From assembly GCA_021839785.1 (NCBI GenBank), contig JAKCAB010000303.1, positions 1 to 14,572 of the forward strand: 14,572 bases of DNA. Direction: 5' to 3'. A program made the position numbers and the translations under genes. The notes under the pieces are model-generated. The model made no database searches, was not told the origin of the DNA, and saw nothing but the letters and a program-made list of their open reading frames with translations. Below are positions 14,139 through 14,572 of the stretch, one piece after another (the first letter of the stretch is position 1; every line of letters begins with the position of its first letter). This DNA is from a bacterium. Lineage in GTDB: Bacteria > Verrucomicrobiota > Verrucomicrobiae > Limisphaerales > J093.

Positions 14139-14572
14139 TGAAACGCGTCCCGTGCATCCTGCTTCCGTTGCTGGTCGGGTGGCTCCAGGTGGTTGGCGGA
14201 TCCTGCGCCGCGGCGGACTGGGTGCGCGCCGGCGTGAACACCAACCGGCCGATCTGGGGCCTGCGCGGCGGCCTGCAATTCGCGATCCCTCCCGGCGGTT
14301 TCGGCGGCGGGGACGGCGGACCGCGCGGCCTGATCCGGCTTGGCTACCCCACGCTCACCAAGGGCGGTTATGCGTTGATCAACTTCATCGCGATCGAACC
14401 GGTGGTGGCCGGCCGGCGCGGCTTCAGCGAACTCGAGACCAGCCGGCTTGACGGCGTGCCCGGCAAGCGGCTTTGGATCGGCGCGGACAATGCAGAACCG
14501 CAGTCTGCGCCACGCCTCGATCCCGGCCGGCTTTCCTCGCCGAGTCCGGGTGTCGAGCAACTCGAACTCACC
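14138..14572 (+). CDS. Exported protein of unknown function, 5' part
   Basis: An open frame runs from GTG 14138 to the end of the window (145 codons, no stop), so the 3' end is missing. The N-terminus 'MKRVPCILLPLLVGWLQVVGGSCAAA' is a clear signal peptide, which is why GTG 14138 is preferred to GTG 14132. The mature part begins 'DWVRAGVNTNRPIWGLRGGLQFAIPPGGF', then 'GGPRGLIRLGYP', 'GGYALINFIAIEPVVAG' and 'GFSELETSRLDGVPGKRLW'. Proteins with this 'W-GLRGGL-F-IPP...RGLIR-GYP...NFIAIEP' layout occur, as I recall, as hypothetical proteins in Verrucomicrobiota and Planctomycetota; their function is unknown to me. The strong residue patterning and signal peptide support a real gene. No antisense frame gives a better protein. 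A CGGGCA/TGCCCG hairpin abuts its start. Confidence 0.75.
   Translation, partial: MKRVPCILLPLLVGWLQVVGGSCAAADWVRAGVNTNRPIWGLRGGLQFAIPPGGFGGGDGGPRGLIRLGYPTLTKGGYALINFIAIEPVVAGRRGFSELETSRLDGVPGKRLWIGADNAEPQSAPRLDPGRLSSPSPGVEQLELT

Overview
The window is GC-rich, densely coded bacterial DNA. Its gene content suggests a Verrucomicrobiota member, probably an environmental Limisphaerales/Pedosphaera-like lineage. This is inferred from gene style, not from a marker gene. The signs are a type II-secretion-style pseudopilin with a verrucomicrobial/planctomycetal N-terminus, secreted 'PNxSFESP' jelly-roll-like proteins, a Tat-exported GH2 hydrolase, and a CusF-SCO fusion next to an outer-membrane protein with a CDVCAIY motif. 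No rRNA, tRNA, CRISPR array, transposase or phage gene was seen.

Layout: (1) 1-834 (+) is the 3' part of a PQQ-like beta-propeller gene. It converges with a RhlE-like DEAD-box helicase at 854-2086 (-). (2) 2241-6449 (+) is a co-directional block of five envelope genes: a small HPCPLC protein, an outer-membrane beta-barrel with CDVC near its mature N-terminus, a SCO lipoprotein, a CusF-like/SCO fusion lipoprotein and a ZIP transporter with a His-rich loop. It reads as a periplasmic copper/metal handling module and is the most interesting part of the window. (3) 6471-8900 (-) is a Tat-exported GH2 glycosidase. Upstream on the same strand are a pseudopilin (9135-9920) and two tandem paralogous secreted proteins (9934-10857 and 10854-11591), the upstream one shorter at its C-terminus. 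(4) 11716-12844 (-) holds a small CxxCH haem-binding protein and a predicted outer-membrane beta-barrel, divergent from an AraC-family regulator at 12981-14045 (+). (5) 14138-14572 (+) is the start of a conserved-looking protein of unknown function that runs off the window. It starts at GTG and a small hairpin abuts the start codon.

How the parts may work together (inference): in block 2 the barrel could pass a metal or small molecule across the outer membrane, the CxxC and CusF sites bind copper or thiols, the two SCO domains deliver copper or act as thiol reductants (for example for a CuA oxidase), and ZIP moves divalent metal into the cytoplasm. The glycosidase and jelly-roll proteins fit polysaccharide use, but no transporter or sulfatase is present to define a full utilisation locus. 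Most start codons were chosen from signal-peptide logic because Shine-Dalgarno sites are weak or absent.
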